DNA from: Chelydra serpentina
Lineage: Eukaryota > Chordata > Testudines > Chelydridae
Reading direction: 5' to 3'
Assembly (NCBI GenBank): GCA_037349315.1
Contig: JBAIAC010000006.1
Location: 13,241,501-13,305,500, forward strand
DNA: 64,000 nt
The notes under the pieces are model-generated. The model worked only from the letters and a program-made list of their open reading frames with translations. It made no database searches and had not been told where the DNA came from. Shown in pieces: positions 57,101-64,000 of this stretch. Both the position numbers and the translations under genes were made by a program. Positions within the stretch are counted from its first letter, which is position 1. Each line of letters opens with the position of its first letter.

Positions 57101-57831
57101 CTGTGCCTCAGTTTCCCTATCTGCAAAATAGGGAGAATGACACTGACCTCCTTTGTAAAGTGCTTTGAGGTCTGCTGATAAAAAGTGTTATAGAAGGTAT
57201 TATTGCTGTGCAGAATCTCACTGAACCTATTTTTAAAACCCCTCTAAATTCACAGAACCTTAAATATGTTACATTCCTTACTGCCTAATCACATGACCCT
57301 GTTAGCGGTGTGTTTCTGCTCCCCATCTCTTATTGTATCTGTGTTATGACCCTGACTTGCTGTGTCACACTGAATTTAGATGGCATGCTCTTTGGGGCAG
57401 CAGCTTTGACATGTTCTGTGGGGCATCCAAGCACAATTTTGGACACTAAAAATAGTAATAATAATTAAGCACTTCAGTCCCCACCTGTTCTTTATTTTAT
57501 TTCCTTAGGTTTGCTGTATGTTCATAAAGTCCATTGTAAGACAATAGGTACATCAGTAAGTTTATAGATCTTACTTTTACGTACTATGTTAGGCTCACTG
57601 ACTCTCAGGACAGTTTTAAAAATGTAAGCAGTCAAGGAGTCGGACCCCACTGGGCTTGGCCCTGTACAAATTCGGAACAAATTGTTATTTTTTAAACGTA
57701 TGTTCTAGAATACAACAGTCATTTATTTCTGGTTTATTACCTGCTTTGCCAAAAACAGAAACTATGTCCTCCATGATGTTCTTGTAAATAGAAGGGTGGG
57801 ATAGTATAAATGCCAGGGTCCAAAATGCCAC
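45081..57831 (-). CDS. CYP39A1: CYP39A1, oxysterol 7-alpha-hydroxylase (partial, five exons in the window)
   Basis: This is an ER-membrane cytochrome P450 that 7-alpha-hydroxylates 24-hydroxycholesterol in the conversion of oxysterols to bile acids. Five exons lie in order on the minus strand: 57831-57741, 56074-55941, 54485-54390, 51309-51221 and 45168-45081. Every junction has GT-AG borders and the phases fit: 1 after exon a, 0 after b, 0 after c, 2 after d. The joined frame has no stop. Visible landmarks are [14 protein letters not shown] after the I-helix, the K-helix ExxR as EAIR, the FKPDRW meander motif and the heme loop [11 protein letters not shown] name CYP39A1 rather than CYP7 or CYP8 from the [24 protein letters not shown] and [10 protein letters not shown] segments. 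The N-terminal exons lie beyond 64000 and the final exon was not found. The introns are full of transposons. Confidence 0.9.
45169..46355. other. CYP39A1 intron with a hAT remnant
   Basis: 45463-45740 starts GGGCCCTACCAAATTTAC and continues with CTTCAGAGCTGGACTCTG, resembling an old hAT element with one end lost. 45905-46130 holds a MIR-like SINE, listed separately. Confidence 0.45.
45905..46130 (+). repeat. MIR-like SINE
   Basis: The core signature TTATCCCCATTTTACAGATA plus GGAAACTGAGGCACAGAG and ATGACTTGCCTAAC is clear. Confidence 0.85.
46356..47096 (+). mobile_element. Probable solo LTR, 741 bp, plus orientation
   Basis: It begins TGTTACCCTGG and ends CCTGGGTAACA (inverted termini, TG...CA). 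TATAAAAA at 46746-46753 and AATAAA at 46951-46956 fit promoter and polyadenylation sites. The flanks CTATG and CTTGG match at only 3 of 5 positions, so the duplication is not proven. Confidence 0.7.
47097..47612. other. Old interspersed-repeat fragment and spacer
   Basis: 47110-47235 (AGAGCCCCAGACATGGGCC, CATTGTGCTAGGCGCTGTAC) belongs to an ancient repeat also seen at 14897 and 20650. Nothing else is recognised. Confidence 0.45.
47622..47719 (-). mobile_element. Penelope-like element terminal fragment
   Basis: The 98-bp unit is bounded by the exact 9-bp duplication TTAGCTTGA (47613-47621, 47720-47728). It contains the PLE terminal motif (CTTATAGACTAACAGACG) and the hairpin with an intact hammerhead-like core on the minus strand. 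Confidence 0.85.
47671..47705 (-). ncRNA. Hammerhead-ribozyme-like core with consensus CUGANGA
   Basis: On the minus strand CTGAAGA (47705-47699) is followed by the stem GTGGGT/ACCCGC with loop AATC, then GAAA and a GC-TTAT-GC hairpin ending in TC. This matches CUGANGA, stem II, GAAA, short stem III and a UH cleavage site. Flanking pairing for stem I is weak, so self-cleavage is uncertain. Confidence 0.55.
47740..47885 (+). repeat. MIR-like SINE 3' half
   Basis: CAACCTGCAAAATGGGGATAC and TTGAAAGTGCTTTCAGAT are the usual 3' half of ancient MIR-type SINEs. Confidence 0.65.
47909..49390 (+). mobile_element. Solo LTR, about 1.16 kb plus a 321-bp insertion
   Basis: It starts TGTGACCAAATGC and ends GAATGTGACA. 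The flanks TACAT and CACAT fit a 5-bp duplication with one change. TATAAAA at 48794-48800 gives plus orientation. A CT-rich region and a G-rich end follow. It is interrupted by a TA-flanked DNA transposon at 48040-48358. Confidence 0.78.
48040..48358 (+). mobile_element. Tigger-like (Tc1/mariner) non-autonomous element, 319 bp
   Basis: It begins CAGTAGAACCTCAGAGTTA, ends TAACTCGGCGGTTCTACTG and is flanked by TA (48038-48039, 48359-48360). The dinucleotide duplication and terminal sequence fit pogo/Tigger MITEs. Nested in an LTR. Confidence 0.88.
49391..51220. other. CYP39A1 intron, repeat-rich
   Basis: It holds the SINE at 49667. 49880-50410 looks like a CT-rich old LTR-like repeat without definable ends. 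A short minus-strand CR1 piece lies at about 50440-50545 (ATCACTTCTTGTCCTACC). 50700-50790 (GGCCTTGAAGGCAAGTAC) is an ancient unnamed repeat. Confidence 0.4.
49667..49852 (+). mobile_element. tRNA-derived SINE, tortoise Pol III type
   Basis: The same A and B box-like head as at 17400, and the CR1-like tail GGTTGGACTAGGTGACCTCC with TTCTATGATTCTA. Confidence 0.92.
51221..51309 (-). CDS. CYP39A1: CYP39A1 exon with the heme-binding loop
   Basis: 89 bp. The acceptor CCCACAG precedes GATCGTTGG and the donor AAG|GTCAGT follows. It encodes [16 protein letters not shown] and then [13 protein letters not shown] plus two bases of the next codon. [10 protein letters not shown] is the P450 cysteine loop FxxGxxxCxG, whose cysteine is the fifth ligand of heme iron. 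The entry phase 0 fits the end of the exon at 54390-54485. Confidence 0.93.
51515..51656 (+). mobile_element. PIF/Harbinger-like MITE, 142 bp
   Basis: GGGCCAGATTGCC at the left and AAAGTCTGGCCC at the right form inverted ends flanked by TTA (51512-51514, 51657-51659). The interior is rich in the self-complementary GGTGCCTA/TAGGCACC motif. Confidence 0.75.
51660..52879. other. CYP39A1 intron, nothing specific
   Basis: A G-run lies near 51973-51991. No exon is recognised. The frames seen lack coding character. Confidence 0.4.
52880..53835 (-). repeat. Unnamed interspersed repeat split by an LTR
   Basis: CAGAAGTTGGTCCAATGAAAG and CACCTTGTCTCTCT at 53780-53835 are the reverse of a repeat also at 61700-61768 and 63150-63215. 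The left part, ending CAAAAGCTTG, is joined to it when the LTR at 52952-53763 is removed. Confidence 0.55.
52952..53763 (-). mobile_element. Solo LTR, 812 bp, probably minus orientation
   Basis: TGTCAGGGTTGCC and TTTATGACA are the ends, with an exact 5-bp duplication GCTTG (52947-52951, 53764-53768). AATAAA on the minus strand (TTTATT at 53306-53311) and TATAAA near the right end on the minus strand favour minus orientation. Confidence 0.9.
53836..54389. other. CYP39A1 intron
   Basis: No repeat with clear ends and no extra exon. Confidence 0.5.
54390..54485 (-). CDS. CYP39A1: CYP39A1 exon (after the K-helix, to the FKP motif)
   Basis: 96 bp, 32 codons. The acceptor TGCTTTTAG precedes ACTTTCACC and the donor CCT|GTAAGT follows. 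It encodes [20 protein letters not shown] and then [12 protein letters not shown]. This is the beta-sheet segment ahead of the meander; the FKP continues into DRW of the next exon. Entry and exit are both phase 0. Confidence 0.93.
54963..55564. mobile_element. Penelope-like terminal units carrying a GC-rich insert
   Basis: It is bounded by an exact 11-bp duplication TTTCTCCCAAA (54952-54962, 55565-55575). The left part (to about 55090) is a PLE unit starting CAGAGGGGTAGCCGTG. The right end (55533-55564) is the inverted CTATAAGGTGCCACAGGA unit. Between them lies about 440 bp of GC-rich DNA whose last 84 bp match the first 95 bases of the window. The 300-codon minus frame across it is low-complexity and not a gene. 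Confidence 0.85.
55941..56074 (-). CDS. CYP39A1: CYP39A1 exon with the K-helix ExxR motif
   Basis: 134 bp. The acceptor AATGCAACAG precedes GTAAAGAG and the donor CAG|GTGAGG follows. It encodes (G)[36 protein letters not shown] and [12 protein letters not shown] is the ExxR pair that holds the heme core. Entry in phase 1 matches the previous exon and exit is phase 0. Confidence 0.93.
56186..56740 (+). mobile_element. CR1 LINE, 5'-truncated, 555 bp
   Basis: A continuous frame (56209-56652) encodes the RT C-terminus: [38 protein letters not shown] and [20 protein letters not shown]. The tail GGTTGGACTAGATGACCTCC with TTCTATGATTCTATG is almost consensus and matches the SINE tails. It looks young. 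Confidence 0.93.
56741..57740. other. CYP39A1 intron with a MIR-like SINE
   Basis: Apart from the SINE at 57003-57205 nothing is recognised. Confidence 0.5.
57003..57205 (+). repeat. MIR-like SINE, nearly full length
   Basis: The tRNA-like head (AGTGGATAAAGCACTGAAC), core (CAAGTCACTTCACCACTC, GCCTCAGTTTCCCTATCTG) and 3' part (TAAAGTGCTTTGAGGTC) are present in order. Confidence 0.85.
57741..57831 (-). CDS. CYP39A1: CYP39A1 exon following the I-helix (first in the window)
   Basis: 91 bp. The acceptor GTTCTTTAG precedes GTGGCATTT and the donor CAG|GTAATA follows. It encodes [18 protein letters not shown] and [12 protein letters not shown] plus one base. In CYP39A1 this region follows the unusual I-helix and leads to the GK start of the next exon. 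The preceding exon was not found up to 64000. Confidence 0.92.
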
Positions 57832-58650
57832 CTAAAGAACGAGACTGAAAGAAGTTACCTCAGAAATATAGAGCTGTATTAAAACTTGTAAAGGTCTCAG
57901 GTCATAAGAACAGGCTAGACACACACCTGTCTGGGGTGATCTAGGTATGCTTAGGGAGATGGGACTCAACCTCTTGAGGTCTCATCCAGCCCCACGTCTG
58001 TGATTCTAAGTCACAAAGCTCAAGTCTAGATCCAAACCACCCCAGGTTTTAAGGGGTATTTGGACTGGGCCCCTCCCTCACGGAAAGCAGATGGGGATGA
58101 CACTGTAAAACAATGTGTGACTTCTATTGATTCACGATGGACGTGGAGAGTATGTGAAGGAGTTTCAAAACCTAAGTGGTCTGAGAGATTGCCAAAGGCC
58201 CTGGGATAATGAGCCTGAGTTTCATCCCACTTACATCTTTGTCAGTGGGAAGTAGCTATTAAAGTCAATGGAAAGCCAGTGCAAGAGAGAATCAGGTGAT
58301 TAGCGAGACTATAATGCTGAAATCCATTTGCAAACCAATGATCTGCAATTCAAGTTTTAAATGCAGGGAAGGGCAAAACAGTTGGTGACACAAAACTCAG
58401 GAGCGCCTGTCTCATTTTAAAAAGCTTTACTTGTATAAAATGAATGTTTGTGCACAATTACCTAATTCTTTTGTGGGTGTGTGATGACATGAGGTCACTG
58501 CGGTGTACCCCCTTTCAGTCTGAAGTGGCACCACACTTCCCTTCACCCAGCTTATAAACAAACCCATACAAATCTTTTTATCAAAGAGCACACTCTTTTC
58601 AAGGGTCACATTTATTATTAACAAGAGCCATCAGCGTAAGTAGCAGCTCA
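57832..58650. other. CYP39A1 intron
   Basis: 57905-58010 (ATCTAGGTATGCTTAGGGAG, CTCATCCAGCCCCACGTCTG) resembles a decayed CR1 tail. Nothing else is supported. Confidence 0.35.
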
Positions 58651-58654
58651 CTCA

Positions 58655-58953
58655 AGCTATGTCTGCACTATCACTTATGTTGGTATAATTTAAGTTGGTC
58701 AGGGGTGTGAATAAGCCAACCCTCTGAGCGACGTAAGTTACTCTGACCTATGCGCCGGTGTGGACAGTGCTATGTCGGCAGGAGAGCTTCTCCCGCTGAC
58801 ATAGCTACTGCCACTTGTTGGAGGATAGATTAATTAAGCCACCGGGAGAGCTCTTTCCTACCAGCTTAGAGCAGCTACACTAGGGAGCTTACAGAGGTGC
58901 AGCTGCATTGGTGTAGCATCTCCACTGTAAGCTTCCTAGTGTAGCCATAGCCA
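58655..58953 (+). mobile_element. Harbinger-type MITE, decayed
   Basis: GCTATGTCTGCACTA at the left and CTAGTGTAGCCATAGC at the right form inverted ends. Internal paired motifs include TATGTCGGCAGGAGAGC with CCCGCTGACATAGC. The duplication is not clear, so the ends are approximate. Confidence 0.65.
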
Positions 58954-59093
58954 CAAATACAACTGGGGACGTTCATCATCTCAGGTTTAGTCCAACGAGT
59001 GATCTCTGTTTCCTTCCTTCATGAGATCCTGCCTTCCTGCATCTGTAACCAGCCTGTTTGTGGAACCCTTCCCAGTTCCTTCTCCAGGGGCAA

Positions 59094-59489
59094 GTCTACA
59101 CTACAAAATTAAGTCAACCTAAGTTACATCAATGTACAGCCATCGCAGTAAGGAAATCCCTTTTGCAGGTCCACACTATGTTATTTGAGTCGGCGGTGTG
59201 CGTCCTCACCACGAACGCTTGCACCGGTTTAACTGTCAGTCTGGGGCATTGTGGGATGGCTTCTGAAAGGCAGCAACAGTCGATGTAAGCAATGCAGTGT
59301 CTAAGCTGACATTGCGTTGACCTAACTATATTGACCTACGCGCTACGCCTCTCGGGGAGGTGGAATTATTAAGTCGTTATAGTGGGTGAGTTATATTGGT
59401 GGATGCTCCATTGTAGTGTAGATGCTTACAGAATTAGGTCAACATAAAATGCCTTATATCAATCTGACTCTGTAGAGTAGACTAGGCCT
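59094..59489 (+). mobile_element. Harbinger-type MITE
   Basis: GGCAAGTCTACACTAC at the left and TGTAGAGTAGACTAGGCC at the right are related to the ends of the large Harbinger element. The middle carries GGCATTGTGGGATGGC, a motif similar to GCACTGTGGGATAGC near 5402 in the autonomous-type element. Boundaries are approximate. Confidence 0.65.
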
Positions 59490-61696
59490 AGATTATTCCT
59501 TTTCAGTCTTTCCCTAAGCTCTCCTCCTTGGAGTGTGGCTGCATTGATTTAGCCTCTCACTCATTGAGTGGAGGCTAGGATGCAATTGCTGTGTAGGAAC
59601 TCACAGGCCTGGGTTTGAGACCCAAGATATCACAATCTCTCTCCCCTTAAACAGCTCTCTTCTCTGGAGTTGGGTCCTGTTAATCAAATTGTCTTCTACA
59701 CAGCTCTCCTCCCTGCAGCTGAGCTGTGGGCTAGTCTCAGCTGCCCCCTTCTCCTTAATTAGCCTTCAGGGCACTCAGCAGGCCAGTGTTTCTCTGCTGA
59801 TATCCCTGGTGTTTGTCCTGGTATGAGGGAATAGGCAGTATATATGCTAGTCCCCATCTCCCAGCTCATTCCCCATTGGTTGGATGAGAAGGGAATCTTG
59901 GCTCACCCTCTCTGCAAAACTCCTGGACCAGGGTCCTTAAAGGTAGAGTGATGGAATTTCCTCCCAAGCACCAATCCTTCCTGGGAGCCGTTGTATTAAT
60001 TTAGATGGAATATAGTGGCCACAAGTGTAAACATAACCCAGTCACTGAACAACATTAAACAGTGCTAAATAAAGTCCAGGGTTTGGTATATAGAGACCTC
60101 AGCCCGCTTAACACCATGGCAAACATGCCATTAAAAATCTTGTAAATGTTTTATTAGAGATACGGAGAAGCAAAAACAGTTCAATCACTTGAAATGTTAA
60201 ATATGCAATAAGACTTTCTCCAGCTAAAGGGAACGAGAAATGTTGTTAAAAATGAGAGTTTTAGGAGGAAAAGCCCCCTGTTTGACAGTCTCTTAGGTAG
60301 TAATAATTGTCCTTCTGGGTAAAAGCAAAGAAGTTAGTTGGGATGGGCTGGAGCTGCTGTTGCGTCCTATCCTGTTTAATCTCAGCTAGTGTTTAGGATT
60401 CAGATGGAGCTGGTAAGGCTGGCAGTGTCATCTAGATCCCTCTCTCTGGCCTGGTCAGGACACCTCTCAGGATCACAAAGGCCTGGGGCCCCAGGAAACA
60501 GTGGGGGTGGCAGCCATGGTGGTGATGCTCTCTCCAATAGTCTGCATCTGTTCTTACAATCTTCTTTCTCCCCCTAAAGACTTTCTTTAAGGACCAAAAG
60601 GCAGTGATGGCTGGAATAGCCCATCCCCTCATTATTTTGTCTATCAGTTAGGCTCAATATCCAACACACCAATTTTGGTTAATTAATTTCCAGTTCCACA
60701 CCTTCTGTTTTCACCGAGGTGGATTTCAACATAATCCTTGAATCATATCAGCGTGATCTTTTCCCCTCTGGACTAATTTAGTCTGTCTGGTTCTTTTGCA
60801 CCTGTTTATAATACTCATTATTGAAAGCAACTTGACCTACTTTCCACCAACATTTATTATAGGTTATTGTAACAGCTTATGAACTTTCATACACATTTAC
60901 AATTGAGCCTATTCTTATGGTAAATTTGTAGGTCCAATTATCACAACAGACTGCTTTCGCTCCATATCCCCCTTAGGTCCATTTTTTATATATATTAGCT
61001 GCAGCGTTTCCAAGGAACTGCTTCAATACAGACTGGAATGGAGAAGGACTCAAAGAGCCGACCCCACAGAGATGGGACCAAGGCTAGAAGAAGAAGATAG
61101 AGAGGGAGGTAGAACCTTTCAAACTCTTAAAAGGCAATACCACATGGTGGACTGGGTTGACCACCAATGCCTTTAAGGGGCAGACAACCCCATCACAGGG
61201 TGTAAATGCATTTTGTGGGAACAATGCTTGTACCCAGCTGTGAAAATCTGCCCCATGTGTCTAATTAAAGGTCAGATGAGAAGCTGGCAAAAGATTAAGG
61301 GACAGATTAAGGGAACTCTTGTTGCCATTGTTGATGAGTTACTAACCTGAGTAATCCCAATGGTCTACTTGGTTGGGCGAGTAACCCTAAAAGTGGGAGT
61401 AAGAAAGCTAACAGTCTGGGTAAAATTCGGTCTCCTCCTCTGCTTACACATTCCTCTTAAATGAGCCTTTTCCTGTTTCTACCTTAAACTATAAAAGAGT
61501 CTGTAAAATATATAGTGCCTATGTTCACTCTTTAATTTCAGATACGCAGGTGTTAAAATTAATTAGTATGCCATATGCTTTGCATGCAATTAGATTTCAG
61601 CAACATAAATGGGAAAATGAGGTACCAAATTCCCACTAATGCTTATAAGATAGATAAGCCTAATAACCTAATAAGTAAGACCTCTGTATAGCACAA
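59490..61696. other. CYP39A1 intron or 5' region, gene-free
   Basis: 59500-59990 has an old LTR-like, CT-rich look without clear ends. No exon is recognised on the minus strand, although upstream CYP39A1 exons are expected further right. Confidence 0.35.
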
Positions 61697-61768
61697 AAGC
61701 TTGTCTTTCTCACCAACATAAGTTGTTCCCATAAAAGATACTGCCTTACCCACCTTGTCTCTCTAATA

Positions 61769-62504
61769 CGGGAGCAGGGCTGTGGCTTGGGGGAGGAGGG
61801 ATGCGGAGAGAGGTAAGGGGGCCGAGTCTAGGGCTGCAGCTGGGGGTGGGTCTGGGGCTGGGAATGGAGCCGCAGCCAGCAACCAAGGCTGGGGGCTGGT
61901 GCAGGGCTGGGAGTGTGCTGGGGCCAGGGCCAGGGCCAGGCACAGGGCCGGCAGCTGGGGATTTGGCTGGGGGCAGGACTGGAGCAGAGGGGTTGGGTGG
62001 CACTCCCTTCCTACACCCCATGTAGCCAGAGGGGGGAGCGGCCGCTCCCACACGGAGCAGCAGCGGCGCCTTTTTTTTGCTACGGCGCCTTTTTTTTGCT
62101 ACGGCGCCTTTTTTTTCCCGCTCCCGGCACCTTTTGCTCCAGCGCTACTGGGGGAGCGAAGCTAAAAAAAAGCACTCAGCCTCCGGCACTCCAGCTGTTC
62201 AGCAGCACTTCGGCGGCAGGTCCTTCACTCACTCCAGGTCCTCGGCGGCACTTCGGCAGCACTTCGGCGGCAGGTACCACCAAAGACCCAGAGCGAGTGA
62301 AGGGACTGGACCCGCCACTGAAGTGCCGTGCCAAACAGCTGGGGTCCACCGCCGGGTGAGTACAAGGGGAGGTGCCTTTTTTTTTTAGCTCCGCTCCCCC
62401 TGTCCTTTAAACCTGGCTACGCCACTGCCCATGGCCATCGTGCCCCCCTGGACATTCCTCCATGCCCCCCTAGGGGGGAGCACCCCACACTTTGGGGATC
62501 TCTG
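61769..62504. mobile_element. hAT element, 736 bp, with a second hAT nested inside
   Basis: The exact 8-bp duplication CTCTAATA flanks it (61761-61768, 62505-62512). The right end, read on the minus strand, starts CAGAGATCCCCAAAGTGTGG. The left end is diverged. The interior at about 62020-62427 is a second element. Confidence 0.75.
62020..62427. mobile_element. Nested hAT-like element with a poly-T tandem repeat
   Basis: TAGCCAGAGGGGGGAGCGGC at the left and CCTGGCTACGCCACTG at the right match as inverted ends, though the first bases at the left have decayed. It includes about three tandem 20-bp units of GCGCC(T)8GCTACG at 62064-62117. Confidence 0.55.
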
Positions 62505-62794
62505 CTCTAATATCCTTGGACCGACATGGCTAAAATAACACTGCATACAATAATCCGTAGAGCATTATTCTAGTAAGTCATATCAGTATGGCAGTGTTGT
62601 CAAAGAAACGTTTTAATTACCTGCAATGCAAAGTGAATTTGTGGACATGAAGTTTTAACTGATTATGCATGGAGTTAAAAATAAAGTAGTTTATACTTTA
62701 TGAGAAGGAGAAAATCCCCTTAAATAGTATGAAATCAAAAGCAGAGCTACTTCAAAACTAGAAGTATCTCTTCCCTTGCTGATTAAGCAGAAAG

Positions 62795-63078
62795 TCTGGT
62801 CTACATACAAATTTTGTACAGGTATCTATCTCAGTTGGGAGTGAGATTTATTTACGGATATAGTTAAAACAGAATAGCCCCTCGTGTGGAGGCAGTTGTA
62901 CTGGTAAAAAAAAAGTGCCTTATAATAGTATAGCTTATTCCTCTTCCCTTACAGGAAGAGCTATATTAGTATAAAGTACTTTTATATGGATATAACTGCA
63001 TCTATGCCAGGGTGGGGTGTACCAGTCTAACTATACTAGTCAGTTAAAGTGGTACATCTCTAGTGTGGACAAGGCCTG
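62795..63078 (+). mobile_element. Harbinger-type MITE, decayed
   Basis: CTGGTCTACATACAAATTTTG at the left and CTAGTGTGGACAAGGCC at the right are weak inverted ends. Internal AGTATAGCTTATTCC with GGAAGAGCTATATTAG forms a hairpin. Boundaries are approximate. Confidence 0.55.
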
Positions 63079-63117
63079 AAAATCCGTTACTCGCAATAAG
63101 GCAGTTTTTAATAAGTC

Positions 63118-63660
63118 TGTAGGATGTTGGTCCCAAGATACTAGAGAGACAAGGTGGGTGAGGTAATATCTTTTATTGGACCAACTTCTGTTGGTGGAAG
63201 ATACAAACTTTCAAGTTACACAGGGCTCTTCTTCGGGTATGGGGAAGGAAATCACAGTGTCTGAGCAAAATATAACGTGGAACAGATTGTTAAGCATAAG
63301 GGGTAATGCATGTTGGAAGTGGTCACTTGAAATGAAGTGGGAAATTGAGGGATAGATGTTATGCATAATGGGTTTGAATTGGGCAATTAAGGGTAGGGTG
63401 ACCAGTCAGCGAGTGTGAAAAATCGGGACAGAGGGTGGGGGGTAATAGGAGCCTATATCAGAAAAAGACCGAAAAATCGGGACTGTCCCTATAAAATCAG
63501 GACGTCTGGTCACCCTAGTAGCAGGCGGTGTGGTGCGTTACAAATTGTTTTAGTGAGCCATAAAAGCAGCATCCCTATCGAGTCCATAGTTTTTGATGTC
63601 TTGCAGAGTTATGAATTTAAGTTTCCAGGCTCACCTTTTGAAGGTGTGTGAAGGGGTGTA
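63118..63660 (+). repeat. Unnamed interspersed repeat carrying a hAT MITE
   Basis: GGTGAGGTAATATCTTTTAT and TGGACCAACTTCTGTTGGTG open a repeat seen reversed at 52880-53835 and 61697-62550. It continues to about 63393, is interrupted by the MITE at 63394-63517 and resumes with AGAGTTATGAATTTAAG near 63605. The class is not resolved. Confidence 0.5.
63394..63517 (-). mobile_element. hAT-type MITE, 124 bp
   Basis: Same family as 7796-7917 but in reverse orientation, with ends TAGGGTGACCAG and CTGGTCACCCTA. The flanking octamers ATTAAGGG and GTAGCAGG do not match. Confidence 0.85.
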
Positions 63661-64000
63661 CAACCCCCACACTGGTGAGAAAAGGGTTAAGGAGCAGCTC
63701 TGGGCCCAGAAAGCCTCACAGTGAAGGCTGAGCTCAAAAGGGAGCAGCTTAGCTCAGTCAGGGTGGATGGAGCCGGGGAGCAGTTGTGTGTTTCAGGCTC
63801 CTACTGAGAACCCGCTGAGGCCCCACGCAGCAGGGCCCAGACCTCATCACCAGGCCTTTCAATTGAAGAGGTTGATGATGAAGAGATGCAATTGCGAGAG
63901 GAAGACCCACTGAACCATGGACAGAGAGGGCTCCAGGAGGGACTCAGAGGCTCCCAGTGATGCCAACAGAGAAACAGAAGCCAGGGTAGAAAGTGGCCCA
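63661..64000. other. Unassigned right edge
   Basis: GC-richer DNA with an LTR-like look (GGGGTGTACAACCCCCACAC near 63650). It is cut by the window end, so no boundary can be tested. Confidence 0.3.

Larger units (their letters stand above)
61697..62550 (-). repeat. Unnamed interspersed repeat, split by a hAT insertion
   Basis: AAAGCTTGTCTTTCTCACC through CCACCTTGTCTCTCTAATA continues, after removal of 61769-62504 and one target copy, with TCCTTGGACCGACATGGC. This matches the reverse of 63118-63215. Confidence 0.6.

Noticed and set aside
62540..62640. Additional CYP39A1 exon on the minus strand
   Set aside because: A TTACCTGCAA donor-like site is present but the adjoining sequence does not translate to any P450-like segment.

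Overview
The window reads as intergenic and intronic DNA of a turtle (Testudines). The diagnostic signals are three tRNA-derived SINEs of the tortoise Pol III type, many CR1 LINEs of several ages, a PIF/Harbinger transposon with hAT- and Harbinger-type MITEs, Penelope-like retroelements (PLEs) and solo LTRs. There is no operon structure. The only host gene I can support is a vertebrate gene split into small exons.

Host gene: five consecutive exons of a cytochrome P450, which I identify as CYP39A1 (oxysterol 7-alpha-hydroxylase), lie on the minus strand at 57741-57831, 55941-56074, 54390-54485, 51221-51309 and 45081-45168. All splice sites and phases agree, and together they encode the segment from just after the I-helix through ExxR to the heme-cysteine loop and beyond. 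The 5' exons lie beyond position 64000, and I could not locate the last coding exon. Around 12.99-13.46 kb there is a CpG island with a strong minus-strand splice donor. It could be the promoter and first exon of the next minus-strand gene; by synteny with other amniotes that would be RCAN2.

Left end: positions 343-5632 hold a nearly complete PIF/Harbinger element with TTA target duplications. It carries a 400-codon DDE transposase on the plus strand, a convergent spliced Myb/SANT accessory gene on the minus strand that is broken by one in-frame stop, a 79-bp minisatellite in the intron of that gene, and an unrecognised 96-aa ORF with its own polyadenylation signal.

From 5.6 to 64 kb the DNA is a stack of nested insertions. 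These include hAT elements with 8-bp duplications (7796, 15278, 23017, 28217, 29696, 30269, 61769), CR1 fragments (9846, 23861, 26712, 30725, 31697, 56186), PLE terminal units with 7-12-bp duplications (14149, 34181, 47622, 54963), and solo LTRs with 4-5-bp duplications (34270, 39779, 47909, 52952). Harbinger-type MITEs ending in GTCTACACTA-like sequence (27983, 43894, 58655, 59094, 62795) resemble the ends of the large Harbinger element. The nesting gives a relative insertion order at many places.

Most long open frames in the window are chance frames in GC-rich transposon interiors. Repeat family names rest on motifs, terminal repeats and target duplications read by eye, not on a database search.
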